A stretch of DNA of 64,000 nucleotides from an uncultured Pseudomonadales bacterium (GTDB lineage: Bacteria; Pseudomonadota; Gammaproteobacteria; Pseudomonadales; Pseudohongiellaceae). The notes under the pieces were generated by a model. That model saw only the letters and a list, made by a program, of their open reading frames with translations, was not told where the DNA came from and did no database searches. Made by a program: the position numbers and the translations under genes. The stretch's first letter is position 1. Each line of letters begins with the position of its first letter. Where the stretch lies: contig CALSUH010000001.1 in the NCBI GenBank assembly GCA_943789485.1, forward strand, positions 1 to 64,000. Direction: 5' to 3'. Below, piece after piece: positions 54,692 through 63,904 of this stretch.

Positions 54692-55327
54692 ATGCGTTTA
54701 ACTCGACTATTTATTTTCAGCCTTGGCTGCTCGATCTGTTTCAGCAGCTGGGCCGCAGATGAAAACCTTACGCTCCTAGTCTATGGCGACAGCTTGAGCG
54801 CGTCGTATGGCATCGAAGAGCAGCAGGGCTGGGTCAATCTCTTGCAGATCAAGCTGCGCTCGGAGAAATTTCCCGTAAATGTAATTAATGGCAGCGTGAG
54901 CGGAGAAACCACTACTGGTGGCCTGGCGCGACTCCCTGCGATGCTGGACAGCTATCAACCCAAGTTATTAATACTGGAATTAGGCGGCAACGATGGCCTG
55001 CGCGGCTTACCTTTAAACCTCATGCGCGAGAATCTAGCAGCGATGATTGATCTCGCGAAAGCCAACGGCGCTGAGGTTATTCTTACTGGGATTCAGATTC
55101 CACCAAACTATGGACCACGCTATACAGCCCCCTTCTTCGAGACCTACTCCGCTTTGGCCGAGCAGGAGTCGCTTGCTCTGGTACCGTTTCTAATTGAGGG
55201 CATTGTGCAGCAACCTGAGCTAATGCAGAACGATGGCATTCACCCGCGTGCGGAGGCCCAGTCGATGATCCTCGACAATGTATGGCCCGTTCTCGAGGGT
55301 CAACTCGAAATCCTACTAAAGAGATAG
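54692..55327 (+). CDS. tesA: Arylesterase/thioesterase I/lysophospholipase TesA
   Basis: 211 residues with a signal peptide (LFIFSLGCSICFSSWAADE). SGNH-hydrolase blocks: block I LVYGDSLSASYGIEEQ (Ser), block II Gly in NGSVSGETTTGGLARL, block III LELGGNDGLRGL (Asn) and block V NDGIHPRAEAQ (Asp, His). Periplasmic hydrolase of acyl-CoA-like thioesters, lysophospholipids and aryl esters. Divergent from ybbA-ybbP, with about 206 bases between start codons. Confidence 0.93.
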   Translation: MRLTRLFIFSLGCSICFSSWAADENLTLLVYGDSLSASYGIEEQQGWVNLLQIKLRSEKFPVNVINGSVSGETTTGGLARLPAMLDSYQPKLLILELGGNDGLRGLPLNLMRENLAAMIDLAKANGAEVILTGIQIPPNYGPRYTAPFFETYSALAEQESLALVPFLIEGIVQQPELMQNDGIHPRAEAQSMILDNVWPVLEGQLEILLKR

Positions 55328-55391
55328 AGACAAGAAAGATAGCTCGAAGGTGAGCTAGAAATTGAAATAGTGCTGCTTAGAATAGTGCTGC

Positions 55392-55799
55392 TTAGAAGGA
55401 AAGCTGGATGTTGTCTACGCTATCCAGATCAAAGCCCTTGCCCTGATACCAGCGACGCAGTTCTTCAGAATCACCCTTTGCCTCCCCGAAGATGGACACT
55501 ACCCGCTGGTCTTTGCAGAAGCCGATAACCTCGTCTAACAGCGCAGAGCCAATACCTTTATTACGGTAATTTTGACTTACCTTAATGATCTTTAGGCAAT
55601 AACTAACACCTGGAGCGGCATCATCTTTAGCCGCGCGACGTGCAAACGATCGTCGATGGTTGTTTTCAGCGCGAGTGCTCAGCTGTGCAAATCCAATGGC
55701 ATTAACGCCACTGTAAACATGAAAAAACAAGCTCGAGGCTAAGCCACTAGGCTTAGTTATTCTCAAGCCTGGTACGTCACACTGTAAGTCCTGAAACAT
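55392..55799 (-). CDS. GNAT family N-acetyltransferase
   Basis: 135 residues from the ATG at 55799 (AGGG about 9 bases upstream; longer starts to 55910 give unlikely leader). Acetyl-CoA binding motif VSQNYRNKGIGSALLDEVI (Q/RxxGxG/A form RNKGIG) and the C-terminal GFDLDSVDNIQL strand. Substrate unknown. It lies convergent with tesA, about 64 bases apart. Confidence 0.82.
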   Translation of the reverse strand: MFQDLQCDVPGLRITKPSGLASSLFFHVYSGVNAIGFAQLSTRAENNHRRSFARRAAKDDAAPGVSYCLKIIKVSQNYRNKGIGSALLDEVIGFCKDQRVVSIFGEAKGDSEELRRWYQGKGFDLDSVDNIQLSF

Positions 55800-55967
55800 C
55801 GATAATGACCCTATTGCTCTGCTATTAGAAAGCGCTATTTTCGTTCTGATTGACGACCAATACCAGCGCGATGCAGGAGGATTGTGAAGGGAGTCACACA
55901 AAAATTCCAATTAAATTCACTATTTATATGTTTTGTAGCCGTGGTGGCTCAGCTGCAGTGACACACC

Positions 55968-57257
55968 TCAATTGTAAATTTTCTGCATGGCTGGCCTACT
56001 TTTCATGCGATAGAGCATGATAGCGGAGGCGATATTGCAGAGAGCTATCGCCACTAAGGCGAGGTCGTAGTTGCCAACCTGATCGTAGTAGTAGGCAACC
56101 AATACCGGCCCCAATGCCGACATGCCAAAGGTAAATGGCATGGCTGTGGATCTAACCGAGCCAAGATAACGCCGCCCGAAGAACGTGGCCCATATCACCT
56201 CTTGTAAGGGCAATAATCCACCCCAGCCAATACCCATCGAGAGAAACCCAACATAAACCAGAAGGTCGAGATCATTCGCAACGCTGAAGACAATAAGCAT
56301 AATCGCGCTACCGCTGACCGCCGCACCCACAGCAGCTAGTTTTCGGGGACTGTAGCGATCGATGAGACTGCCCCACAGTGGTTTGCTAAGGAAAGCCGGC
56401 ACTGACGCCAAAGAAATCATAGTGGAGGCAATGAGCCTCGAATAGCCAGCATCCGTCATCAGCGGAATCGTCTGAATCAGCATCACCGTAATCGAAATTT
56501 GAAATAAGCCGAATGCCAGCACCAGGAAATAGAAGCTGGAGGTGCGCATCGCCTGAGTTCGCGTCATGGAATTCTCGAAATCAGCTATCGCTGCCGCGCC
56601 GTGACCCTGCGACATTTCTTCTTCTGATTTCCCATCGGGGTACAGGCCGTGATCTTCTGGGCTGCGCCGCATGATGAACGCTGTAGGCAGGGTGAGCAGA
56701 CCCGCCGCTATACCGAGCAGTTTCCATGAGGCGCGCCAACCGAATTCATCTATCATCCATGTCGACAGCATCGGAAGTATAATGCCCGAAAGTGATATTC
56801 CCATTCCCGCAAGAGCGACGGCCCTGCCGCGTCGCTCAACAAACCATTTACCCAGTGTGACATTCACCACCAAATTGCCGATCAGGGCCGCTCCAGCGGT
56901 AAGCATTAATCCATTCAGCAACAACCATTGACTGAGCGTGGAGATATTCCCAAGACTATAAGTCGCCGTAGATAGGATAAACGCGCCCGCAATAATGAAG
57001 CGACGCCCACCATAGCGGTCAATATAGGAGCCAATCAAAAAGCCAGTACAGGCAAGAACAACCTGCCCTATGGAGCGAGATAGGCTGAATTCGGCTCGAG
57101 TCCAGCCAAACTCCTCCGTCATCGGAATGAGAAAGGAGCCAACTATGTAATTGGACATACCAACGGCAATGAATTGCGTGACGAATCCCGCCACGACGAT
57201 CCAGTAACCATAGTAGATACGATTAGATTGGAGGTTATCGTTCAAGCTTTCTTCCAA
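55968..57257 (-). CDS. MFS transporter (monocarboxylate/oxalate-formate type)
   Basis: 429 residues with 12 predicted segments. N-terminal YYGYWIVVAGFVTQFIAVGM and the motif GSYIDRYGGRRFIIAGA between segments 2 and 3; LGKWFVERRGRAVALAGMGI and the mid-loop GLYPDGKSEEE are typical of the monocarboxylate-porter/OFA-like MFS group. Likely carries a small organic acid across the inner membrane. No linked catabolic gene. Confidence 0.88.
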   Translation of the reverse strand: MEESLNDNLQSNRIYYGYWIVVAGFVTQFIAVGMSNYIVGSFLIPMTEEFGWTRAEFSLSRSIGQVVLACTGFLIGSYIDRYGGRRFIIAGAFILSTATYSLGNISTLSQWLLLNGLMLTAGAALIGNLVVNVTLGKWFVERRGRAVALAGMGISLSGIILPMLSTWMIDEFGWRASWKLLGIAAGLLTLPTAFIMRRSPEDHGLYPDGKSEEEMSQGHGAAAIADFENSMTRTQAMRTSSFYFLVLAFGLFQISITVMLIQTIPLMTDAGYSRLIASTMISLASVPAFLSKPLWGSLIDRYSPRKLAAVGAAVSGSAIMLIVFSVANDLDLLVYVGFLSMGIGWGGLLPLQEVIWATFFGRRYLGSVRSTAMPFTFGMSALGPVLVAYYYDQVGNYDLALVAIALCNIASAIMLYRMKSRPAMQKIYN

Positions 57258-57457
57258 CAGCTACTAGGTGGAAAAGAAGTACGTGCGTCTTAACGCAGAG
57301 AAACCCACAGTGCGCGCAGTCTAATCTAAGGGGGCCTTATAGTATATAAAGCGCACGTGCACCAAGTAAAGGCCAGTAATATGACACCTGACCCTTTTTA
57401 AGAGATTTAGAGTCTACAGCTAGACGAAGCTGCGCTAGTAACAAATGAAATTCTACT

Positions 57458-58540
57458 CTACTGATTCCTACGCTGGCTCTCAGATGGAGCACCTCGACCG
57501 CCTCGGCCACGTAGTTCGTTAGTCCCCCTAGATGACTGACGAGGCACTAGAAATGGCCGGTTGGGGCGCGCCTGACTTTCCAGTTCACGCCTTGCGGTAT
57601 TCTGCCGGGCTTGCCTTTCCAACACTCGGCTACTGTGCTCAAAAGGGGTTGTGCTGTGCACACCGCGCGAGCCTGTATCGGAATTTTCTCTACCGGCCCG
57701 ATCATTATTTCCACTCAAGCCGCTTTTGCCTCTGCCTTCTCCTGCATTTTGGCGACTGGAAACGACGTCACTATTATTGCCTCGAAACACCGGAGGAACT
57801 GCACGCTCTCGGTGGGGCGCTATGCGACCATTCGACCTAGAGCCCTCCTCGCGGCGACCATAATCGGGCAAACTGTCGCGACGTGAGCCTATGTCTCGCG
57901 AGCCCGAGTAGCGTGAACTCGAGTAGCGTGAACCCGAGTAGCGTGAGCCCGAGTAGCGTGAACCCGAGTAGCGTGAGCCCGAGTAGCGCGAGCCCGAGTA
58001 GCGCGAGCCCGAGTAGCGCGAGCCCGAGTAACGTGAAGTAGAGTAACGTGAACCAATGATGGATATACCGTTATGGGGAAAATTATAACCCGGCCCGTAG
58101 TCCTGCTCACCTAAACCGGCATAGTAAAACTGTTCGCTTAAGTGAGTGAAAATATTGCTTAGTAAATTTATTTCACGGTACAAACGCGGAACATGGTCGC
58201 GCCTATCGGCTACTAAGAATGCTTGCTCTAGACGTTCATAACCACGCCTGACGTCTTTGAAGTGTGAGCGAATGCGAGAATTGCTGCGATTGCGCCCTAG
58301 TGTGTCCGCAAGTTGTGAAGCCTCTCTTCTCAGAGTCACCGCATGTTGGCGCACGGAACCATAATGGCGAGTATAGCGAAGATCGTCTGCTAGCTGAGCA
58401 CTAATCAATTCGATCTCGTTAGCAAGGCGCGCGAGCTCGAAATGAGTAGCAAAGACAGTGCTGGGCGCCAGAACCACTAGCACAGCGGCAAGGCTTGCCC
58501 AGCGCGCTATCTTTGCCATCCTAAACCGTCTGCTTGTCAT
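57458..58540 (-). CDS. Secreted Arg/Ser-rich protein with (SRYSG)n repeat
   Basis: About 360 residues from the ATG at 58540, with AGGAG eight bases upstream (GTG at 58549 in frame). Signal peptide (ASLAAVLVVLAPSTVFATHF). Residues about 30-150 are a helical domain with ANEIELISAQLADDLR and LGRNRSNSRIRSHFK; then about ten copies of SRYS with a Gly/Thr/Ser spacer; then a low-complexity Arg/Ser/Gly/Pro-rich tail. No known family. Highly basic, so it may bind cell wall polymers, nucleic acids or phosphate groups outside the cell; this is inference. Repeat number may vary between strains. Confidence 0.75.
   Translation of the reverse strand: MTSRRFRMAKIARWASLAAVLVVLAPSTVFATHFELARLANEIELISAQLADDLRYTRHYGSVRQHAVTLRREASQLADTLGRNRSNSRIRSHFKDVRRGYERLEQAFLVADRRDHVPRLYREINLLSNIFTHLSEQFYYAGLGEQDYGPGYNFPHNGISIIGSRYSTSRYSGSRYSGSRYSGSRYSGSRYSGSRYSGSRYSGSRYSSSRYSGSRDIGSRRDSLPDYGRREEGSRSNGRIAPHRERAVPPVFRGNNSDVVSSRQNAGEGRGKSGLSGNNDRAGRENSDTGSRGVHSTTPFEHSSRVLERQARQNTARRELESQARPNRPFLVPRQSSRGTNELRGRGGRGAPSESQRRNQ
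57899..58050. repeat. 15-bp tandem repeat, about 10 units, inside the SRYS-repeat gene
   Basis: The unit CCCGAGTAGCGTGAA (with GCGAG variants) occurs about ten times in tandem, coding the five-residue SRYSG repeat on the minus strand. Copies at both ends (CTCGAGTAGCG, AGTAGAGTAACG) are more diverged and the central copies nearly identical, so recent expansion in the centre is likely. Because the unit is a multiple of three, copy changes keep the frame. Confidence 0.95.
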
Positions 58541-58770
58541 TATAGCCACTCCTTATCGAATGAGCTCGATCTTGAATTAGCATTCACCGTTCGGGGCATT
58601 TGGACTGTCCCGATCTCTTCGTTGTTTCCTTTTGAGAGGCCCACGCCTACCAACAAAGAAACGTCTTGATCTCGAAACAGTTCACAGCGCGAGGTGCCAT
58701 AGAATTATTCAGAGCTACCCTGACAGTATAAGCGTGGAGGCTGAACACTAACTTAATAAAGCGCCCCTAT

Positions 58771-59502
58771 TTAACTAGCATCTACGATAGTCAGGTAGCG
58801 CTTGATAACCTCGGTAACGCCCAGCTGCAAGGATTCGACTATGAGGGCATGACCGATCGAGACCTCAAGAATATTGGGAATCTGCAAAAACTTTGCCAGA
58901 TTCTGTAAGTCCAGATCGTGCCCTGCATTGATCCCTATACCAAGTTGACCCGCCCTTTGGGCCGCCGCACGATAGCACTCGAAAACTGCCTCCTGCTCTG
59001 GACCTGCGTGATGGCTCGCAAAGTTTTCCGTATAGAGCTCGATGCGATCAGCCGCTACGCTAGTCACGTGACCAACCATTTCAGAATCGGGGTCTAGAAA
59101 TAGGCTGCTGCGAACGCCACTCTCACGAAGCTCACTTAATACCTGCTGCAGCACAAACTGATTCTCGGGAATATTCCAACCATGATCGGAAGTCAGCTGC
59201 CCGGGAGAGTCGGGCACGAGCGTGCATTGATCTGGACACACTTCTAGCACCATCTTTATGAAGTCTTCCGAGGGGTAGCCTTCTATATTGAATTCAACCT
59301 GCGGCTTGTCTCTTAGCATTTCGCTAAGCGCATAGACATCGCGTCGAGTTACATGACGCTCGTCTGGGCGTGGATGCACCGTTATGCCCTTAACACCCAA
59401 GTCGATCAACTGCTCACTGAATCCAACTACAGAAGGAAAATCTCGACCGCGAGAATTTCTCAGTAGGGCAATCTTATTTACGTTAACGCTGAGTACTGTC
59501 AC
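58771..59502 (-). CDS. pdxJ: Pyridoxine 5'-phosphate synthase PdxJ, Bacteroidetes-like variant
   Basis: 243 residues. The TIM-barrel PdxJ blocks are present: SVNVNKIALLRNSRG, GITVHPRPDERHVTRRDVY, EFNIEGYPSEDF and ELYTENFASHH. Instead of the gammaproteobacterial start NIDHIATLRNAR it has NVNKIA, and TLVPDSPGQLTSDHGWNI replaces the CLVPEKRxExTTEGGLD pattern; both are typical of Bacteroidetes proteins. Condenses 1-deoxyxylulose 5-phosphate with aminoacetone phosphate to pyridoxine 5'-phosphate. Gene transfer from that phylum, or a wider variant clade, are both possible. Confidence 0.88.
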   Translation of the reverse strand: MTVLSVNVNKIALLRNSRGRDFPSVVGFSEQLIDLGVKGITVHPRPDERHVTRRDVYALSEMLRDKPQVEFNIEGYPSEDFIKMVLEVCPDQCTLVPDSPGQLTSDHGWNIPENQFVLQQVLSELRESGVRSSLFLDPDSEMVGHVTSVAADRIELYTENFASHHAGPEQEAVFECYRAAAQRAGQLGIGINAGHDLDLQNLAKFLQIPNILEVSIGHALIVESLQLGVTEVIKRYLTIVDAS

Positions 59503-59549
59503 AACAATTCCTTAAAGCAACTATCGAACGGGAATCGAGTCAATTCAAA

Positions 59550-60326
59550 TCAACTCTGTAAAAATTTAAGTAGTATCTTCTGCAAGGCCTGAGGCTGTTC
59601 TGCATGCAACCAATGTCCCGCGTCCATGATTAGCTTTACCGATGCAGCGGGAAAAAATTCTTTGATCTGCCCCTCGTGCTCAGACTTTATATACGGCGAC
59701 AAGCTACCTTTTACAAATAGAACGGGTTTAAAAAAGCTCTTTGTCGCTGTGAGCCCGGCCCGAAGGTTAGCGTGATTTTCACGTATCGAATCCTTATGCA
59801 GCCGCCACTCGAATAAGCCTTTCTTATTACGCACTAGATTTGTTAGTAAAAATTTCCGTGTTGCCTCCTCTGAAATATAATCCCTAAGCGTTACTTCAGC
59901 CTCTGCCCTACTTTTGATTTCATTGAGTTTAACCGCATCCATGCCAGCCAACACACACATGTGACGGTCCGCATTCTCGGGATAACTCACCGGCGCTATA
60001 TCAACAATCACTAATTTTTCCACCAAATCCGGAAAATTCAACGCAAGCTGCATCGCAACTTTGCCACCCATCGAATGCCCAACGATACAGCAATATTTTA
60101 ACCCTAAGCGAACAATCAGCTCACGAACATCGTCCGCCATTACTTGATAATCGAGCTGATCTGAATGCGGAGAGTCACCATGATTGCGCAGATCGACCCC
60201 ATAGACAGCGTACTGCTGCGCTAGCTGCTTACAATGCCAACCCCAGTTGCTCAGGCTGCCAAACAAGCCATGGAGCACGAGCACGGGGACACCCGAATCT
60301 GAATACTGTCGGCAGTTTAACTCCAT
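59550..60326 (-). CDS. Alpha/beta-hydrolase esterase, YbfF type
   Basis: 258 residues. Oxyanion motif VLVLHGLFGSLSNWGW, the nucleophile elbow VGHSMGGKVAMQLAL, IVDIAPVSYP and the final His in DAGHWLHAEQPQAL match YbfF-like esterases, including the canonical NHGDSPHS segment. Cytoplasmic; hydrolyses short-chain esters or thioesters. The bcp stop lies 11 bases upstream of its start, so it is likely co-transcribed with bcp. Confidence 0.88.
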   Translation of the reverse strand: MELNCRQYSDSGVPVLVLHGLFGSLSNWGWHCKQLAQQYAVYGVDLRNHGDSPHSDQLDYQVMADDVRELIVRLGLKYCCIVGHSMGGKVAMQLALNFPDLVEKLVIVDIAPVSYPENADRHMCVLAGMDAVKLNEIKSRAEAEVTLRDYISEEATRKFLLTNLVRNKKGLFEWRLHKDSIRENHANLRAGLTATKSFFKPVLFVKGSLSPYIKSEHEGQIKEFFPAASVKLIMDAGHWLHAEQPQALQKILLKFLQS

Positions 60327-60337
60327 AACGGCCGAAC

Positions 60338-60811
60338 CTAGGGCAAATCCTTAAGCAGGTCGAGCACATCATCATGATGAGTCTTGGTCTTGAACTTATC
60401 CATAATATGCGCCAGACGACCTTGCTTATCGATGATAAAAGTTGTGCGCACAATGCCCATATATTCACGTCCCATGAATTTCTTTAAATCCCAAACGCCG
60501 TATTTATCAGCAATCGCATGACCCTCATCTGCTAAAAGATCGAAATTCAGATTCTCTTTTTCTTCAAACTTCGCCAGTCTCTTCACCGGGTCTGGGCTCA
60601 GGCCCAGCGCTACTGCATCAAACTTAGCTAGCTGCTTCTTGGAATCGCGCAGTCCACAGGCCTGCACGGTACAGCCAGGCGTCATCGCCTTGGGGTAGAA
60701 ATAGAGCACTACAGTAGCGCTGCCTCTAAAATCATTCAAACTTATCTTCTCCCCAGCTTGATTTACCAAGGTAAATGTCGGCGCCATATTGCCTAGCTTC
60801 AAAACGGTCAT
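60338..60811 (-). CDS. bcp: Thiol peroxidase BCP (Cys form)
   Basis: 157 residues. Peroxiredoxin Q/BCP blocks: GNMAPTFTLVNQAGE, active site YFYPKAMTPGCTVQACGLRD with peroxidatic Cys and a second Cys five residues on, LGLSPDPVKRLAKFEEKENL. Reduces peroxides with thioredoxin, cytoplasmic. Ordinary Cys here contrasts with the TGA at the equivalent position in the 18716-19258 gene. Confidence 0.94.
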   Translation of the reverse strand: MTVLKLGNMAPTFTLVNQAGEKISLNDFRGSATVVLYFYPKAMTPGCTVQACGLRDSKKQLAKFDAVALGLSPDPVKRLAKFEEKENLNFDLLADEGHAIADKYGVWDLKKFMGREYMGIVRTTFIIDKQGRLAHIMDKFKTKTHHDDVLDLLKDLP

Positions 60812-60982
60812 TATGTTCTCTCTCAGATGCGGTGAAAAATGTGATGTATAGATTGAAGGAACACCATTATACCCACTAGATTTCTATTCTCTAGCTCGTA
60901 AAATGCGATGATGCCTGACATTACTCCCGCTATTATGATTAGCCATTATCTGCGCTGGTTTTCTCCATGTTACACTACCCAA

Positions 60983-61693
60983 ATGAGCGCAAGAGTTGAA
61001 TCTATCGTCGTACTTACCGGAGCAGGCATCTCCGCCGAATCTGGCATCAAGACTTTTCGCGCGGCCGATGGCTTGTGGGAAAATCACCCCATCAATGATG
61101 TCGCCACACCCGAGGGTTTCGAGGCCAATCCACAACTAGTCTACGAGTTTTACAACCAGCGACGACAGCAATTACTATCGGATCAAGTCAAACCCAATCC
61201 AGCGCATAGCTACCTCGCGAAATTTGAGCACGAGTTTCCTGGGAAATTTCTACTGGTTACACAAAATATAGATAACCTTCACGAACGCGCGGGCTCAGAG
61301 AATTTACTGCATATGCACGGCGAGCTATTAAAGATGCGCTGCCTTAACTCGCAGTTGCTATTCGATATCTGTGAGGACTTCGACTTCGATACCAATTGTC
61401 GTTGCTGCCGCTCACCTGGCAATCTACGACCACACATAGTCTGGTTTGGCGAGATGCCTTTGCAGATGAACAAGATCAATCAGGCATTGGAGAATTGCGA
61501 TGTGTTTGTAGCCATCGGCACCTCTGGAAATGTGTACCCTGCTTCCGGTTTCTATCAGACTGCAAAGATTCGTCGCGCACATACTGTTGAGCTGAACCTT
61601 GAGAGAACAAGTTCAGGGTTTGATGAGCACATTCTCGGCAACGCTTCAGAGATAGTGCCGGCATATTTTGAAAGTTTATTACAGGCTTGTTGA
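60983..61693 (+). CDS. cobB: Sirtuin NAD-dependent deacylase (CobB type)
   Basis: 236 residues from the ATG at 60983, at the conserved start VESIVVLTGAGISAESGIKT. Further motifs: YEFYNQRRQQL with the Tyr and Arg that give desuccinylase specificity, VTQNIDNLHERAGS, the catalytic His in MHGEL, Cys in RCLNSQ and NCRCCRSP, and HIVWFGEMP. Class III sirtuin removing acetyl or succinyl groups from lysines. Start lacks a good ribosome site; ATGs at 60908 and 60935 are alternatives. Confidence 0.88.
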   Translation: MSARVESIVVLTGAGISAESGIKTFRAADGLWENHPINDVATPEGFEANPQLVYEFYNQRRQQLLSDQVKPNPAHSYLAKFEHEFPGKFLLVTQNIDNLHERAGSENLLHMHGELLKMRCLNSQLLFDICEDFDFDTNCRCCRSPGNLRPHIVWFGEMPLQMNKINQALENCDVFVAIGTSGNVYPASGFYQTAKIRRAHTVELNLERTSSGFDEHILGNASEIVPAYFESLLQAC

Positions 61694-61741
61694 CGCGGAA
61701 TTTCCCGAGTGCTGTTCACTGTACACAAAGAAGAGGTGTTT

Positions 61742-62917
61742 ATGCTTCGTAAAACTGCTCTCGCTCTAAGCGCAATAGTAGGCTTGCTACTTACAGGCCT
61801 TGCCGTCACCTACTTGTTGAGCATGCCCTCTAGCCTGCCGCAGGACTCTAGTAGCGAAGCATGGCTGCAAAGAGGCCCCTTTGCCGTAGGGTTCTCCGAC
61901 TTCGTTCTCGTGGATGAATCTCGCGAAACCATGGCTAACGGCGCTGCGCCCCAGCTCTCGAATAGAACATTCCCCACTAGCGTCTGGTATCCCGATAACG
62001 GAGAGGGAAACTATCCTCTGGTGATACATAGCCACGGCTTTGTATCGGAACGCACCGATTTAGCCTACATCGCAGAACTTCTTGCGAGTCATGGCTACGT
62101 GGTTGCCGCAGCGAATTACCCACTGACAGCAGGCGGCACGCCTGGCGGACCCAATGCCGAGGACTTAGTTAATCAGCCTGCAGATGTTAGCTTCCTGATC
62201 GACTCTCTTCTCCATTTTCCCGGCAATGACAAACCCTTCGCTGGTGAATTGGACCCGTCGCGGATTGCGCTAATGGGTTATTCCCTTGGCGGCATTACCA
62301 CGACACTAGCTACTTATCATCCTAGACTGAGAGATAAAAGAGTCGCTGCAGCAATTTCGATCGCGGGACCATCGGCAGGGCTCGTTAGCAAGTTTTACCA
62401 AACTACTGATGTGCCTTTTATGATGATAGCTGGCACCTTGGATGCACTGATAGATTTCAAACACAACGCAGCCGTCATTCCCGACCGAGTGCAAAACAGC
62501 CTATTGATTGAAATACAGGGAGGAAGTCATTTGGGATTCGGCTCGATCTCCGAGCCTTGGCTGCGCCTGATGAATCATCCTGACGGATTAGGTTGCACAG
62601 CAGTATTGTCAAACTTGAGTTCCGACCCGAATGCAGCATTTCTCCCACTCGGCGATGAAACCGATGGCATTGTTTTGGATTCTACTATTCCAGCCGTATG
62701 CGAGAGAATGCCTAGCAAGAAAGCGCTGCATCCTGCGCGACAGCAGATGGTAGCCAGCATCGCCGCACTGGCCTTTTTTGAATTCGTTTTCAATGAAGAC
62801 CCTGCTAGAAGGCAGGCTGCATATAAACAGCTAAGCAACGCACTGCCCACAGATATGGGTGAAGTAAAGTTCACTCAATCCTCTGACTCACAGAGAATGC
62901 TTCTCGAACAACTTTGA
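61742..62917 (+). CDS. Secreted lipase/platelet-activating-factor acetylhydrolase-like hydrolase
   Basis: 391 residues from the ATG at 61742 (GAGG six bases before it) with a hydrophobic signal or anchor (ALALSAIVGLLLTGLAVTYL). Alpha/beta-hydrolase: oxyanion VIHSHGFVSERTD, nucleophile ALMGYSLGGITTT, an Asp-containing block AGTLDALIDF and His in GGSHLGFGS. The early SVWYPDNGEGNYPLVIHSHG block resembles the PAF-acetylhydrolase/dienelactone group. Possibly cleaves esters outside the cytoplasm. Confidence 0.82.
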   Translation: MLRKTALALSAIVGLLLTGLAVTYLLSMPSSLPQDSSSEAWLQRGPFAVGFSDFVLVDESRETMANGAAPQLSNRTFPTSVWYPDNGEGNYPLVIHSHGFVSERTDLAYIAELLASHGYVVAAANYPLTAGGTPGGPNAEDLVNQPADVSFLIDSLLHFPGNDKPFAGELDPSRIALMGYSLGGITTTLATYHPRLRDKRVAAAISIAGPSAGLVSKFYQTTDVPFMMIAGTLDALIDFKHNAAVIPDRVQNSLLIEIQGGSHLGFGSISEPWLRLMNHPDGLGCTAVLSNLSSDPNAAFLPLGDETDGIVLDSTIPAVCERMPSKKALHPARQQMVASIAALAFFEFVFNEDPARRQAAYKQLSNALPTDMGEVKFTQSSDSQRMLLEQL

Positions 62918-63305
62918 CACCATTCTGACTCTTACCGACTGCGGCAAAAGGCAGTTCAAATCGCTGCACAGCTGCAGTTTGATTTGTAATTCGACTGACG
63001 CACAAAGCCTATCGTAGGGCAACTAAGTCCATTGGATTGCAGCCTTTATATTGAAGCTGTTCTGATAGGTAGCCACACCGCCTAAAGCAGCCACCTACAA
63101 CTGTCCACTTGCCTAGGCATGCTCACGTCCATCAAACGGTAAATTAAGAGTCTTAGGGAATGAAATAAAAATGCCCTTACCCTGTTCCTTTATATTGAAT
63201 TGCACTGTTTCTGCACATGCAATTCTCTTCCCCCTTTAAGCCCTGTCCCAACTAGGTTTTTTTTGAATTAAATTCCAGTGCTACATGAAAAATACCTAGC
63301 AACCC
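62918..63305. other. Gene-free region between convergent genes
   Basis: 388 bases. No open frame with a recognisable product, no tRNA and no clear terminator; a GGTTTTTTTT run at about 63255-63264 may help end transcription from the right-hand hydrolase gene. Composition is more AT-rich than in the neighbouring genes. Confidence 0.5.
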
Positions 63306-63701
63306 CTAGAGCAGTTTCCCCAGTTCCTCGGGAAAATAGGGGCGCTCACCATTTTTCAGTGAGGCAGCGGTAATTTTGGCCTCTAGCATCAACTCGTCGT
63401 CTGTGAGTCTTCTAATTTCCTGCTCGAACACCACCTTCAATCGTCCCAATTTCTTAACGGAGACAGACACGCTAAAGCGATCACCCGGCCTCAGCGCTTG
63501 CTTGTAGTCCAGCTCGGCGCGTATGACGACGATGATTACGCCAAGAGCCGTCAATTCGGAAAAATCCAAGCCTCGGCTATTCAAGTATTCATGCCGAGCA
63601 TGCTCAAGATAGTGCTGATACACAGCATTATTTACGATGCCTTGCAGGTCACACTCGTAATCCCGCACCTGCAGTTCTGTAGTAAATGGAGATATTCTCA
63701 T
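63306..63701 (-). CDS. YbgC/FadM-type acyl-CoA thioesterase
   Basis: 131 residues, a hotdog-fold protein with VRDYECDLQGIVNNAVYQHY and HARHEYL, the family's active-site Asp and Asn-Tyr pattern. Hydrolyses acyl-CoA or acyl-ACP thioesters in the cytoplasm. The NN in GIVNNAVY (instead of GVVYHANY) is the FadM/4HBT form. Orientation is leftward, unlinked to its neighbours. Confidence 0.87.
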   Translation of the reverse strand: MRISPFTTELQVRDYECDLQGIVNNAVYQHYLEHARHEYLNSRGLDFSELTALGVIIVVIRAELDYKQALRPGDRFSVSVSVKKLGRLKVVFEQEIRRLTDDELMLEAKITAASLKNGERPYFPEELGKLL

Positions 63702-63904
63702 CCAAGATTCCTTCTAAGGTTGCATATTTCAGATGTAACACTCAAAAAACCGACTGTTTTTGCCACCCATGCACAGCGGAGTTTAGCATCTAGGGAGTCG
63801 ATATCGTTGGCCTGCCCGAATATTTCGTGCAAGAATCAGGGATGGCAATCGAGCCTACCGCTCACTCAATAAACTAAAAATAATGATTCAGAATGAGGTT
63901 GTTA

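Noticed and set aside
57899..58050. CRISPR array
   Set aside because: Units are contiguous and 15 bases long with no spacers; no cas genes are nearby.
57889..58110. Second frame with regular RATRATRA-type sequence in the repeat region
   Set aside because: It is a by-product of the 15-base repeat read in another frame, without a start site or family.
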